Of a stretch of DNA of 64,000 nucleotides, positions 37,085-46,473 are shown in pieces. Every line of letters starts with the position of its first letter. The stretch's first letter is position 1. Below the pieces are notes generated by a model that saw nothing but the letters and a program-made list of their open reading frames with translations, ran no database searches and was not told the origin of the DNA. Both the position numbers and the translations under genes were made by a program. The stretch comes from Senegalia massiliensis (GTDB taxonomy: Bacteria > Bacillota > Clostridia > Tissierellales > SIT17), in NCBI RefSeq assembly GCF_009911265.1, contig NZ_QXXA01000012.1, forward strand, positions 60,997 to 124,996, given 5' to 3'.

Positions 37085-37480
37085 ATGCCCGTTAAAGTAG
37101 GTAGTATTGTTGAAGGAACAGTTACTGGTATAACTAATTTTGGAGCATTTATTCAGCTGGGAGAAGGTGAGACTGGATTAGTTCATATTTCTGAGGTTTC
37201 AGATGATTATGTTAAAGATATTAATAATTATTTGAAAAAAGCACAAAAAGTTAAGGTGAAAGTTTTATCTATGGAAAAAGGCAAAATTAGTTTATCCATA
37301 AGACAAGCTAAACCAAAAACAAGTAATCCACAAGAAATTGATTGGTCAAAAAAAGCTGATCCAAAGATGAAAGGCTTATCATTTGAAGATAAACTTTCAA
37401 AGTTTCTAAAAGACAGTAACGAAAGACAAGATCAAATTAAATCTAGAGATTCAAAAAGAGGTATGAATTCTAAATCTTAA
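37085..37480 (+). CDS. yabR: S1-domain RNA-binding protein YabR
   Basis: 131 residues with one S1 RNA-binding domain at residues 1-72 (VGSIVEGTVTGITNFGAFIQ, GLVHISEVSDDYVKDI, VKVKVLSMEKGKISLSIRQA) and a charged, probably disordered C-terminal half. Strong own promoter and long terminator make it a single-gene unit. Similar proteins bind ribosomes or mRNA; the exact role is unknown. Confidence 0.92.
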   Translation: MPVKVGSIVEGTVTGITNFGAFIQLGEGETGLVHISEVSDDYVKDINNYLKKAQKVKVKVLSMEKGKISLSIRQAKPKTSNPQEIDWSKKADPKMKGLSFEDKLSKFLKDSNERQDQIKSRDSKRGMNSKS

Positions 37481-37531
37481 ATTCAATAAAATAATAATAT
37501 TTGATTTATTATAGCAATCATAATATTTATT

Positions 37532-37575
37532 AAACGATATATTAAAATGTTAACATTTTAATATATCGTTTTTTA
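37532..37575 (+). terminator. Terminator after yabR
   Basis: A perfect 40-bp palindrome (arms AAACGATATATTAAAATGTT and complement) followed by T residues. Confidence 0.9.
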
Positions 37576-37656
37576 TTATACTTGAAAAATTTGTAGAATC
37601 AAAAAAACATTATAAAGCTGATAGATAGATAAAAAATTAAAAAAAATCTACTTTTA

Positions 37657-37722
37657 TGACGAAAAGTTTTTAAGTTTGGACAACCATAATTGACAAATAT
37701 TTTACTTTTACTTTGTTAGAAT
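37657..37722 (+). promoter_or_regulatory. Spo0A-type promoter of spoIIE with 21-bp spacer
   Basis: TTGACA (37690-37695) and TAGAAT (37717-37722) are separated by 21 bp, the unusual spacing known for Spo0A-activated spoIIE and spoIIG promoters in Bacillus. A perfect 0A box TGACGAA lies at 37657-37663, and TTGACAAAT at 37690-37698 is a second, one-mismatch 0A-like word over the -35. Confidence 0.7.
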
Positions 37723-37755
37723 ATATGTAGGTAACGATAGAGGATGGTGGTTCTA

Positions 37756-40140
37756 ATGATAAATACGGAATTGAATAATCTAAAAATTAAGAAAGATAGT
37801 AAAAAAATAATTATACAAATATTAAGAGACATATACAAAAAAGAAATTACAATTAATAGTATAGCAGTATTTTTAATTTCTTTATGTATATCTAGAGCAT
37901 CCGTAATGAATAACTTAACACCTTTTGGAATAGCTTTTTTAGTATCATACTCTTTTAAGTATAAATCTAAGTTTTCTACATTGATAGCAGTATCTATTGG
38001 AACTATAACAATACATGGGTTAAATAGTTATCAATATATTATTCCTATGATTATTCTATATTTTTTAATTAATATATTAGATTTTAAAAATAAAAAAATA
38101 TTATTTTCACTATTGACAGCATCTATACTTTTTATTTTTAGAAGTATGATTATGATAGGAACTGACTTTTATATATATGATTTAATGATAATTATATTTG
38201 AATCAATTATAGTTTTCTCAATATCATTTATATTTACATATAGCATAAGCTTTTTAGATAATATTAAGAATAGGTTATTTACGAATGAAGAAATGATCTC
38301 TTCGGTAATTATGTTATCTATAGCAGTTACAGGAGTATCTGACATTTCAATATTTTCTTTATCTATAATGGATATATTAGGGGTATTTCTTATATTGTTT
38401 TTTGCATATACAAGAGGTATAAGTATGGCTACTGTTATAGGTGTTAGTATAGGTCTTATAAGCTCAATGTCCAAAGTGGACATGCCTTATATAATATCAA
38501 TATTTGCTATATCAGGGTTACTTGCAGGTGTATTTAAGGATATAGGGAAAATTGGAATAATATTAGGATTTACTTTAGGGAATTTGATAATGTCATTTTA
38601 TATAAATGGTTTTTCTACAGAAATAATAGGATTTAAAGAGATGATAATAGCATCTATTATATTTTTTCTAGTTTCTAAGAAGGTTTCTGGAGCTAGTAAT
38701 AAAATAATTATAGGCTCAGATAGAGGTTATTTAGTAGAAGATGTATATAGTAATAGAATAAAAGATATTACTTTCAGAAGATTAAATGAATTCTCCAGTG
38801 TATTCAAAGAGTTATCAGATATCCTCAAGAAAGTTTCGTATAGAGAGAATATATTAGAAGAAAATGATATATCTTCTTTAATGGATTCTATATCTTCTGA
38901 AATATGTGGTAATTGTCCAATGAATAGAATATGTTGGAAAAATGATTTTTATAATACTTACAATAAAATGTTTGAAGTAATAGTAAAATTGGAAAATAAA
39001 GGAGTGATTTCTGAAAGAGATTTACCGGAATTATTTCACAATAGGTGTAAAAACAAAAATAATTTCATTGAAAAAATAAATAATATATTTAATATTTATA
39101 GATTAAATTATAAATGGGAGAAAAAAATTACAGAAAGTAGACAAATGGTATCTCAACAATTGAATGGTGTAAGTAACATAATAAAAGATTTAGCAAAAGA
39201 AATATATACCGATATAAGATTCAAAGAAGAGGTTGAAAGAAATATATTTAGTGAATTAAGAAAAGAAGATATACCTATAAAAGAAATAACAGTTACAGAA
39301 TCAAATGAAGGTAAGTTTGAAATATATATAGATTTAAAAATAACTTGTAATAAAGAGAGGATGATTTCTAAGGTGATTAATATAGCATCAGAAGTAGTAG
39401 GATATAGATTAATAAGAGATAGATTTTCTACAAGTGATTTAGACTATGATAAGGGAGTAAGATTCAAACTAATAAAATCCAATAGATATAGTTCTGTGAC
39501 AAGAGTTGCTGTATGTTATGATAATGATAATTATATTTCTGGTGATAGTTATACATTTGGTGAAAGACAAAATAATTATTATGCAGTACTTAGTGATGGC
39601 ATGGGGAGAGGAGAAAGGGCTAAAACAGAGAGTAGTATTACCATAAATTTATTAGAAAAATTCTTGGAAGCGGGATATGATAAAGAACTGGCTTTGAGAA
39701 CTATAAATTCAATATTAGTATTAAAATCTAATGAAGAAGTTTTTACAACTATTGATATGTCCATTTTAGATTTATATAAAGGAAATGCACAATTTATAAA
39801 AATAGGCTCAGCTCCTACTTTTATAAAAAGGAAAGATAGAGTTGAGATAATAAATTCTAATACACTTCCAGTTGGAATATTGAAAGAGGTAGATTTTAAT
39901 ATTTATGAGAGTAATATTGAGGATGGGGACTTTATAATAATGATGTCAGATGGATTATTAGATTCAAATGAAGAGGTTTATGATAAAGAGAAATGGATGA
40001 AAGATATAATAGAAAATATAAAAAGTAAAAATCCACAAACAATAGCTGATCAAATTTTAAAGAATTCAATAGATGTATCAAGTGATAATAGTAAAGATGA
40101 TATGACAGTATTAGTAACTAAAGTATGGAAAAAAAGATAA
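37756..40140 (+). CDS. spoIIE: Stage II sporulation protein E
   Basis: Membrane PP2C phosphatase that dephosphorylates SpoIIAA and so activates sigma-F in the forespore. The ATG at 37756 is preferred with GGTGG just upstream; ATG 37744 and GTG 37747 overlap the ribosome site. The 794 residues have about ten membrane segments in the first 310 residues, a central regulatory region with the Cys cluster CGNCPMNRICW, and a C-terminal PP2C domain with YAVLSDGMGRGERA and MMSDGLLDS metal motifs. Full length. Confidence 0.95.
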   Translation: MINTELNNLKIKKDSKKIIIQILRDIYKKEITINSIAVFLISLCISRASVMNNLTPFGIAFLVSYSFKYKSKFSTLIAVSIGTITIHGLNSYQYIIPMIILYFLINILDFKNKKILFSLLTASILFIFRSMIMIGTDFYIYDLMIIIFESIIVFSISFIFTYSISFLDNIKNRLFTNEEMISSVIMLSIAVTGVSDISIFSLSIMDILGVFLILFFAYTRGISMATVIGVSIGLISSMSKVDMPYIISIFAISGLLAGVFKDIGKIGIILGFTLGNLIMSFYINGFSTEIIGFKEMIIASIIFFLVSKKVSGASNKIIIGSDRGYLVEDVYSNRIKDITFRRLNEFSSVFKELSDILKKVSYRENILEENDISSLMDSISSEICGNCPMNRICWKNDFYNTYNKMFEVIVKLENKGVISERDLPELFHNRCKNKNNFIEKINNIFNIYRLNYKWEKKITESRQMVSQQLNGVSNIIKDLAKEIYTDIRFKEEVERNIFSELRKEDIPIKEITVTESNEGKFEIYIDLKITCNKERMISKVINIASEVVGYRLIRDRFSTSDLDYDKGVRFKLIKSNRYSSVTRVAVCYDNDNYISGDSYTFGERQNNYYAVLSDGMGRGERAKTESSITINLLEKFLEAGYDKELALRTINSILVLKSNEEVFTTIDMSILDLYKGNAQFIKIGSAPTFIKRKDRVEIINSNTLPVGILKEVDFNIYESNIEDGDFIIMMSDGLLDSNEEVYDKEKWMKDIIENIKSKNPQTIADQILKNSIDVSSDNSKDDMTVLVTKVWKKR

Positions 40141-40161
40141 AGCTTTTGCTTTATCTTTTTT
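40131..40161 (+). terminator. Terminator overlapping the spoIIE stop
   Basis: Stem AAAAAGATAAAGC / GCTTTATCTTTTT with a TTTT loop; the stop codon is part of the 5' arm. Confidence 0.85.
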
Positions 40162-40219
40162 GTTTATCTATTTTCCTATTGGCAATACTTATTTTTAAAA
40201 GATAATAGGGGGTAGTATA

Positions 40220-40894
40220 ATGCAAAAAGAAATATTTCTTAAACAGATAATATTAGTTACAGATGGTGAATCGAATAGCTTTAAAAATCCTATTAATATA
40301 ACTAAAAAAGTAATTAAAGAAGGAATAACTGTTAGTACAATAGGTATATTAAATGAAAAAAGTAATACTAGAGCAAAATTTGAATTGGAAAGTATAGCTG
40401 ATATAGGTAAAGGAGTATGTGAACTAACAAATATAGAAAACTTAAGTTCTACAGTATATAATACAACAAAAAAATCAATATATAATACATTGCAATCAGT
40501 AATAAATACTGAATTAAAAAAAGTAGTAGGTAGTGATATTTCAAATGTAGATCCAACTTGTAGACAAAAAGTAATAATGATGATGGAAGATTTATCAGAT
40601 TCATTTGACTTAAAGACTATTATATTATTAGATACAAGTAAAAGTATGAATTTAAAAGTTAATGCTGCAAAAAAATCAATAATAAATCTTTTAAATACAC
40701 TAAAGTCTAGAAAAGGTAAAAATCATATAGCAGTTATGATTTTCCCTTATAAGGATAAAGATTATAAACTTATATGTGATTTTACTGATAATATAAGGAC
40801 ACTTAAAAAAAGCTTAAAAAGTATAGTTACGCAAGGTCTTACTCCCACTGGAGAGGCATTAGAAAATGCATATATCCATATGAAAAGAGATTAA
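40220..40894 (+). CDS. yabS: YabS-like von Willebrand A-domain protein
   Basis: 224 residues. The start KQIILVTDGESNSFKNP is typical of YabS. The C-terminal part has the metal-site motif DTSKSM (residues about 140-145) and a later LTPTGEALENAY, so one vWA fold seems completed by sequence before and after a permuted junction. It lies 3 bp before the yabT kinase gene, the same pair as in Bacillus; a role with that kinase in sporulation is inferred from context. Confidence 0.87.
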   Translation: MQKEIFLKQIILVTDGESNSFKNPINITKKVIKEGITVSTIGILNEKSNTRAKFELESIADIGKGVCELTNIENLSSTVYNTTKKSIYNTLQSVINTELKKVVGSDISNVDPTCRQKVIMMMEDLSDSFDLKTIILLDTSKSMNLKVNAAKKSIINLLNTLKSRKGKNHIAVMIFPYKDKDYKLICDFTDNIRTLKKSLKSIVTQGLTPTGEALENAYIHMKRD

Positions 40895-40897
40895 AGT

Positions 40898-41752
40898 ATG
40901 ACTATAGGTATTATAAAGGGAAGATGGAATAAGAATAGATATATAATAGAAAAAGAGTTAGGCAGAGGAAATATAGGAATTGTTTATTTAGTAAGAAATA
41001 ATCAAGGGAAAAAATTTGCTTTAAAATGTTCCGATGATATAACATCTCTTACAATTGAGTTTAATGTATTAAAAAAATTGTCATTATCATTTATACCTAA
41101 GGTTTATGATTTGGATGATGCATATGTTGGACATGGTTACATATATTTTTTTGTTATGGAATACATAGAAGGAATTTGTTTAAATGAATATATAAAAGGT
41201 AAATCTAATATAGAAGAATTACTCCAAATATCATATGAACTATCAAAAAATCTATATGATATTTATAAATTAGGGTATACTTATTGGGATATAAAATTTG
41301 AAAACATAATAATTGAAAAAAATACTAGAAAATTAAAATTAATAGATTTTGGAGGAGTAACAAAAAATAATTATTCAATAAAAGAATATACACCTTTATA
41401 TAATATTAATTCATTTCTTGATACACCTTTTTATGATGATAGAGCATTGGTGTTTTCTGTAAACCTTTTGCTAATCTCATCTTTAACTAAGGAAAGTTAT
41501 AATCCATTGACAAATAATATTGAAGATATAATATATAAGATGAAGACACTAAAAATTAATGATGATATTAAGACGCTGATTACAAGAGGATTAAAAGGTA
41601 AATATAATATGAATGAGTATATACATGATATAGATAATATATTAAATTGTAATGAAAAATTATATGCTATTAAATATATAGATAGATTTTTTTTTCTTAG
41701 CTTAAGTCTTTTTTTGATTTTTTTAGGGGTTTTATTTAAAATATATATATAA
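40898..41752 (+). CDS. yabT: Ser/Thr protein kinase YabT-like
   Basis: Eukaryote-like kinase of 284 residues with a C-terminal membrane anchor (FFFLSLSLFLIFLGVLFKIY). Gly-rich loop LGRGNIGIVYLV, invariant Lys in FALKCS, and DFG in LIDFGG are intact. The catalytic loop reads YWDIKFEN: Asp, Lys and Asn are kept but the usual His-Arg before Asp is replaced, which is also the YabT style. In Bacillus YabT phosphorylates RecA and DNA-binding proteins during sporulation. No clear ribosome site is seen 3 bp after yabS, so coupling is likely. Confidence 0.88.
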   Translation: MTIGIIKGRWNKNRYIIEKELGRGNIGIVYLVRNNQGKKFALKCSDDITSLTIEFNVLKKLSLSFIPKVYDLDDAYVGHGYIYFFVMEYIEGICLNEYIKGKSNIEELLQISYELSKNLYDIYKLGYTYWDIKFENIIIEKNTRKLKLIDFGGVTKNNYSIKEYTPLYNINSFLDTPFYDDRALVFSVNLLLISSLTKESYNPLTNNIEDIIYKMKTLKINDDIKTLITRGLKGKYNMNEYIHDIDNILNCNEKLYAIKYIDRFFFLSLSLFLIFLGVLFKIYI

Positions 41753-41769
41753 TTTAAATGAGGGATTAG

Positions 41770-43161
41770 ATGGAGAATAAAGTATTAAAAACAATAGAAG
41801 AATATAATCTAATAAAAAAAGATGATAATATTATAGTTGGAGTATCAGGTGGGCCTGACTCAATTTTTTTATTATCAACATTAGATAAAATTAAACAAAA
41901 AATTAAATTTAACATAGTAGTTTGTCATATTAATCATGGAACAAGAGGAATTGAGACAGATAAAGATGAAATCTTTGTAAAAGAACTATGTAAAAATATG
42001 AAAGTTGATTTTCATTCTATAAAAGTTGATATGAATGGATATGCTAAACAAAAAAATATATCTTCAGAAGAAGCAGGAAGAGAATTAAGATATGATTTTT
42101 TTAGAAAAACTTTTAAAAAATATAATAATAAAGGTAGTATTGCTGTAGCTCATAATAAAAATGACCAAGCAGAAACTATGATTATGAGATTTTTAAGAGG
42201 AACAGGTATAGATGGATTAAAAGGAATGGATTTTAAAAATGGTGACATTATTAGACCTATATTAAATATAAACAGAGAAGAAATAGAAAAATATATTTCT
42301 GAAAATAATATAAAAGTAAGAATAGATGAAACTAATAAAATGGATATTTATAGAAGGAATAAGATAAGGTTAAACTTAATACCTAATATTAAAAAAGAAT
42401 ACAATCCATCCATAATAGATACTCTTTATAGAACTTCCAAGATAATGAAAGTTGATTCTGATTTTATAAATGATTATGCTAATGAACAGTTTAATAATTT
42501 AAAAACTCAAATTTCAAAAGAAAAAATTTCATTAGATAAAGAGATGTTAATTAATCAACATAAAGCAATTCAATATAGAATAATAAGAGTAGCAATTGAA
42601 AAATTAATAGGTCATTTAAAAGAAGTAGAACAAATACATATAGAATCAATAATAAATTTAATTGAAAATAATAGTACAGGTAAAAGAATAGATATATCTA
42701 ATGGAATAGAAGCATTTATAAATTATAACTACTTAGAAATAAGATTTAAAACTAAGGAAGAAAAAATAATATTAGATAAAGAATTAAGCTTAAAAGATAC
42801 TAATTATATAGATGTATTAAGGTTAGAAATAACTTTAAAAGTTGAAAATTTTAACAAAAATAAAATAAATCAAAAAGACATGTTTATAAAATATTTTGAT
42901 TATGATAAAATAGTAGGTGGTTTGTTTATAAGATTTAGAAAACCAGGAGATAAATTTAGACCTTTAGGAATGAAAGGAAATAAAAAATTAAAAGACTTTC
43001 TTATTGATGAAAAGATTCCAAGAGAAAAGAGGAATAAAATACCTATTATCTATGACAAGCAAGGAATTTTATGGGTAGTAGGTCATAGAATAAGTGAAGA
43101 TTATAAAGTAAGTTGTAATACAGAAAAAGTTTTAATGATTGCTATAAAAAATAGGGGGTAA
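41770..43161 (+). CDS. tilS: tRNA(Ile)-lysidine synthase TilS
   Basis: Converts the wobble cytidine of the tRNA-Ile CAU anticodon to lysidine, an essential step for reading AUA. This codon is very frequent in this AT-rich genome. The ATP pyrophosphatase loop VSGGPDSIFLL is at residues 24-34, HNKNDQAETMIMRFLRG is the conserved mid-region, and the C-terminal TilS domain has FRKPGDKFRPLGMKG. 463 residues, normal for the long form. Position before hpt and ftsH is conserved. Confidence 0.95.
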   Translation: MENKVLKTIEEYNLIKKDDNIIVGVSGGPDSIFLLSTLDKIKQKIKFNIVVCHINHGTRGIETDKDEIFVKELCKNMKVDFHSIKVDMNGYAKQKNISSEEAGRELRYDFFRKTFKKYNNKGSIAVAHNKNDQAETMIMRFLRGTGIDGLKGMDFKNGDIIRPILNINREEIEKYISENNIKVRIDETNKMDIYRRNKIRLNLIPNIKKEYNPSIIDTLYRTSKIMKVDSDFINDYANEQFNNLKTQISKEKISLDKEMLINQHKAIQYRIIRVAIEKLIGHLKEVEQIHIESIINLIENNSTGKRIDISNGIEAFINYNYLEIRFKTKEEKIILDKELSLKDTNYIDVLRLEITLKVENFNKNKINQKDMFIKYFDYDKIVGGLFIRFRKPGDKFRPLGMKGNKKLKDFLIDEKIPREKRNKIPIIYDKQGILWVVGHRISEDYKVSCNTEKVLMIAIKNRG

Positions 43162-43163
43162 AG

Positions 43164-43700
43164 ATGAAACAAGATATTAAAGAAGTTTTAATTGATGAAA
43201 CACAGATCCAGAACAAAAATAGTGAATTAGGTAAAATAATATCAGAACATTATAGAGGTGAAAAATTAACGGTTATTTGTATACTTAAAGGTGCAATAAT
43301 GTTTATGAGTGACTTGATAAAAAATATAGATGTACCTTTAGAAATAGATTTTATGGATGTATCAAGTTATGGAGAAGGAACAACATCTTCTGGAGTAGTG
43401 AAAATTATTAAAGATTTAGATGCTAGTATTGAAGATAAAAACATATTAATAGTAGAAGATATTATAGATAGTGGTTTAACTCTTAGTTATCTTATGAAAA
43501 TATTAAAGTCTAGAGGACCAAAAAGTATAGAAATATGTACTTTATTAGATAAGCCAACAGGAAGAAAAATTGATATAGATGTTAAATATGTAGGATTTAC
43601 TGTTCCAGATGCATTTTTAGTAGGTTATGGACTAGACTATTCAGAAAAGTATAGGAATCTTCCGTATATAGGGATATTAAAAGAAAATGTATACCGTTAA
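43164..43700 (+). CDS. hpt: Hypoxanthine phosphoribosyltransferase
   Basis: Salvages hypoxanthine and guanine with PRPP. 178 residues, ATG 2 bp after tilS behind AGGGGG. The PRPP loop is LIVEDIIDSGLTL, with the substrate region LKGAIMFMSDL and C-terminal YVGFTVPDAFLVGYGLDY, which carries the purine-binding residues. Matches hprT of the Bacillus tilS-hprT-ftsH order. Confidence 0.95.
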   Translation: MKQDIKEVLIDETQIQNKNSELGKIISEHYRGEKLTVICILKGAIMFMSDLIKNIDVPLEIDFMDVSSYGEGTTSSGVVKIIKDLDASIEDKNILIVEDIIDSGLTLSYLMKILKSRGPKSIEICTLLDKPTGRKIDIDVKYVGFTVPDAFLVGYGLDYSEKYRNLPYIGILKENVYR

Positions 43701-43776
43701 CTATAATTGTATTTTAAATTCATCTGTGATAGAATAATTTAATATTAGTCTTTTTAATTTGGAAGGAGGAACACTT

Positions 43777-45699
43777 TTGAGGAAGTTTTTTAGAGGTATA
43801 AGTGCTTATTTACTTATATTCGTAGTTATTGTATTAGTAGTAGGGCTATTTATGGATGGTAAAGCTGAAACTGTACAATTTAGCTATTCAAAATTTAAAG
43901 AAGAAGCAGCAAAAGGAAATATAGAATCAGTAACATTGGTTAAAAATAAAGTTCAAGGTACGTTAAATGATGAGGCAAAAACTAAGTTTACTTCATATAT
44001 ACCTGAAGTAGAGAAAGAATATTATGATGAAGTGGTTGCTGATACAGGGATAAAGGTTACTGCTAAACCAGATCCAGGGACTCCTTGGTATATTAGCGCA
44101 TTACCAACTATATTTATGATACTTATATTTATAGTATTTTGGTTTGTATTTATGCAAAAGTCACAAGGTGGTGGAGGACGAGTAATGTCCTTTGGTAAAA
44201 GTAAGGCAAAAATGCATAAAGAAGATCCTAAAAACAAAATTACATTTGATGATGTAGCAGGACTTGAAGAAGAAAAAGAAGAATTAGTTGAAGTAGTTGA
44301 TTTTCTGAAAAACCCTAAAAAATTCACACATTTAGGTGCTAGAATTCCTAAAGGGGTCTTAATGGTAGGACCTCCAGGAACAGGTAAAACATATCTTTCC
44401 AAGGCAACTGCTGGTGAAGCAGGAGTACCATTCTTCAGTATAAGTGGTTCTGACTTTGTAGAAATGTTTGTAGGTGTTGGAGCATCCAGAGTTAGAGACT
44501 TATTTGAACAAGCTAAGAAGAGTTCACCTTGTATTGTGTTTATTGATGAAATTGATGCAGTAGGTAGAAGAAGAGGAGCTGGTCTTGGTGGTGGTCATGA
44601 TGAAAGAGAACAAACACTTAACCAACTTCTTGTGGAAATGGATGGGTTCGGAATAAATGAAGGTATTATAATTATAGCAGCAACAAATAGACCTGATATA
44701 TTAGACCCTGCTCTTTTAAGACCAGGTAGATTTGATAGACAAGTACAAATTGGCGTTCCAGATATTAAAGGACGTGAAGCTATATTAAAAATTCATGCTA
44801 AAGGTAAACCATTAGCTAAAGATATAGATTTAAATGTAATTGCAAGAAGAACTATAGGATTTACTCCAGCAGATTTAGAAAATTTAATGAATGAATCTGC
44901 ATTACTTTCTGCAAGAGAAGATTTAAAGGAAATACCAATGAGGCTTTTAGAAGAAGCGATTACGAAGGTTATAGCTGGACCTGAGAAACGTAGTAGAGTA
45001 AGAAGTGAAAAAGAAAATAAACTTACAGCTTATCACGAAGCTGGTCATGCAGTTGTGGGTAAATTACTTCCGAATGCAGATCCAGTGCATATGGTTACTA
45101 TAATGCCTAGAGGTAGAGCTGGTGGATTTACTATGAGCTTACCTACAGAAGACAGAAGTTATATGTCTAAAACAGAAATGGAAGAAAAAATTGTTGAATT
45201 ATTAGGTGGTAGAGTAGCAGAAAAATTAGTTTTAGATGATATAAGTACAGGTGCATCTAATGACATTGAAAGAGCAACTAAAATTGCACGTGATATGGTA
45301 ACTCATTATGGTATGAGTGATAAACTTGGACCTATGACTTATGGAAAAGATGATAGTCAAGTATTCCTTGGTAAAGATATAGGTAGAAGTAAGGATTACA
45401 GTGAGGAAGTAGCTTCTGAAATTGATCATGAAATGAGAAGAATAGTAGAAGAAGCATATGAAAGAGCTGTGAATATCCTTACAGAAAATATAGATAAGCT
45501 TCATGAAGTAGCTCAAAAATTATTAGAACAAGAAACATTAAATAAGGATGAATTCAATTCTATCTTTGAAGAAAAGATAGAAAATCAAGAAGCTTATGAT
45601 GAAGAAAGTAAAATTGATATAAAGAATGAAAATATCGGAGAACAAAATATAGAAGATAAAATAGTTGAAGAAGATAAAGATATTGATAAAGAAGAATAA
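43777..45699 (+). CDS. ftsH: ATP-dependent zinc metalloprotease FtsH
   Basis: Membrane AAA+ protease for quality control of membrane and regulatory proteins. The TTG at 43777 behind GGAAGGAGGA gives MRKFFRG; the in-frame ATG at 43759 lies upstream of that site. 640 residues: two membrane segments (about 5-25 and 105-125), AAA+ with Walker A GPPGTGKT near 197, Walker [12 protein letters not shown] and second region [19 protein letters not shown]. The zinc site is HEAGH with His420, and the tail is acidic. A terminator follows directly, ending the conserved block. Confidence 0.96.
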   Translation: MRKFFRGISAYLLIFVVIVLVVGLFMDGKAETVQFSYSKFKEEAAKGNIESVTLVKNKVQGTLNDEAKTKFTSYIPEVEKEYYDEVVADTGIKVTAKPDPGTPWYISALPTIFMILIFIVFWFVFMQKSQGGGGRVMSFGKSKAKMHKEDPKNKITFDDVAGLEEEKEELVEVVDFLKNPKKFTHLGARIPKGVLMVGPPGTGKTYLSKATAGEAGVPFFSISGSDFVEMFVGVGASRVRDLFEQAKKSSPCIVFIDEIDAVGRRRGAGLGGGHDEREQTLNQLLVEMDGFGINEGIIIIAATNRPDILDPALLRPGRFDRQVQIGVPDIKGREAILKIHAKGKPLAKDIDLNVIARRTIGFTPADLENLMNESALLSAREDLKEIPMRLLEEAITKVIAGPEKRSRVRSEKENKLTAYHEAGHAVVGKLLPNADPVHMVTIMPRGRAGGFTMSLPTEDRSYMSKTEMEEKIVELLGGRVAEKLVLDDISTGASNDIERATKIARDMVTHYGMSDKLGPMTYGKDDSQVFLGKDIGRSKDYSEEVASEIDHEMRRIVEEAYERAVNILTENIDKLHEVAQKLLEQETLNKDEFNSIFEEKIENQEAYDEESKIDIKNENIGEQNIEDKIVEEDKDIDKEE

Positions 45700-45729
45700 A
45701 AAATATGGCTCAATGAGCCATATTTTTTA
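45700..45729 (+). terminator. Terminator after ftsH
   Basis: AAATATGGCTC / GAGCCATATTT stem (11 bp) with a short loop and T run. Confidence 0.9.
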
Positions 45730-45744
45730 TATGATTAAATTTCC

Positions 45745-45813
45745 TGTCGTAATTTCCCGGGGAATACATTGAAATGTCGAAAGAATAAAGGAATATTTCA
45801 AAAATAAATGAAT
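45745..45813 (+). promoter_or_regulatory. Sigma-H-type promoter with two 0A-like boxes
   Basis: AAAGGAATA (45787-45795), an 11-bp spacer and AATGAAT (45807-45813) match RNAGGAWWW-N11-RNNGAAT exactly. TGTCGAA at 45775-45781 is a perfect 0A box, and TGTCGTA at 45745-45751 is a near match 30 bp (three turns) upstream. Between them lies the GC-rich dyad ATTTCCCGGGGAAT (45752-45765). Confidence 0.65.
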
Positions 45814-45851
45814 AACAATTATATTAAAAGTAAAAAATATTAATTTTATAC

Positions 45852-45880
45852 TTGTATTATAATTATCATTATATTATAAT
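45852..45880 (+). promoter_or_regulatory. Sigma-A promoter in the ftsH-DUF3870 gap
   Basis: TTGTAT (45852-45857), a 17-bp spacer and TATAAT (45875-45880). Confidence 0.55.
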
Positions 45881-45886
45881 GTATTT

Positions 45887-46020
45887 AAAGAAAAACATTT
45901 AGAAAATTTAATAAAGATACCATATGGTTGTGGTGATAAAATAACCTTTTATCAATAAAATAACTATAGCACGGTAGTCTAAGTTTAATCCTTAGTTCTA
46001 CTGTGCTTTTTTATATTTTT
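45887..46020 (+). ncRNA. Candidate small RNA or leader transcript
   Basis: Sequence between two promoter motifs (45787-45880) and a clear terminator contains no ORF with a ribosome site. It forms an 8-bp hairpin TGATAAAA / TTTTATCA (45934-45954) before the terminator. A small RNA of about 130-200 nt is one reading; an attenuating leader of the downstream operon is the other. Confidence 0.35.
45968..46020 (+). terminator. Terminator before DUF3870 gene
   Basis: AGCAC-GTAG-CTAAG pairs with CTTAG-CTAC-GTGCT (one wobble, one bulge), followed by TTTTTT. Confidence 0.8.
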
Positions 46021-46135
46021 TTTCGATGGTTAATAATTAAACAAAGGAGGTGTGAAAAAAATCTTCATATAATTATCTATGAAAGCAATTTTTCTGTTAA
46101 AATATAATTAAAAGCTTTTAATTGGAGTGATCGAA

Positions 46136-46456
46136 TTGTATAAAAATCAAGTCTTTTTAACAGGTTATGCTAAACTTCCTGAGGGAATTACTGCAAGAGA
46201 ATTATATGGAGTAGTAGCACTTGCAATGACAGTAGATAAATGCACAGGAGAAATATTAGATGTTGAGCCAACATTGTCTACTTATCTTGGAAGAACATTT
46301 GTAAAAGAACTATTAGTAGGTGAAAAAATAAGTGATTTAAATCAATTAGAAATGAAGGTAAAAAAACATTATTTTGGTTCTGCAAAAAAAGCTATTTTAA
46401 CAACTATAAAAATGTGTCATAAGAATTTTAGTAAAATAAATGGTAAATTAGTATAA
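46136..46456 (+). CDS. DUF3870 domain protein
   Basis: 106 residues from the TTG at 46136, 8 bases after GGAG; the in-frame GTG at 46127 overlaps that site. The family pattern QVFLTGYAKLPEGITA, a central VDKCTGEILDVEPTLST, and a C-terminal GSAKKAILTTIKMCHKNF are visible. Function of the family is unknown. It is placed 17 bp before the succinate CoA-transferase, so it is likely co-transcribed with the propionate genes and may be an accessory or sensor for CoA metabolism. Confidence 0.85.
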   Translation: MYKNQVFLTGYAKLPEGITARELYGVVALAMTVDKCTGEILDVEPTLSTYLGRTFVKELLVGEKISDLNQLEMKVKKHYFGSAKKAILTTIKMCHKNFSKINGKLV

Positions 46457-46473
46457 AATAAGGGGGAATTTAG

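Larger units (their letters stand above)
45700..46135. other. 436-bp gap between ftsH and the propionate genes
   Basis: Contains the ftsH terminator, 0A-like boxes, sigma-H and sigma-A promoters, the candidate RNA and its terminator. A strong ribosome-binding site (AAAGGAGGTG at 46043-46052) has no ORF behind it. A further -10-like AT stretch lies near 46097-46108. Confidence 0.7.
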
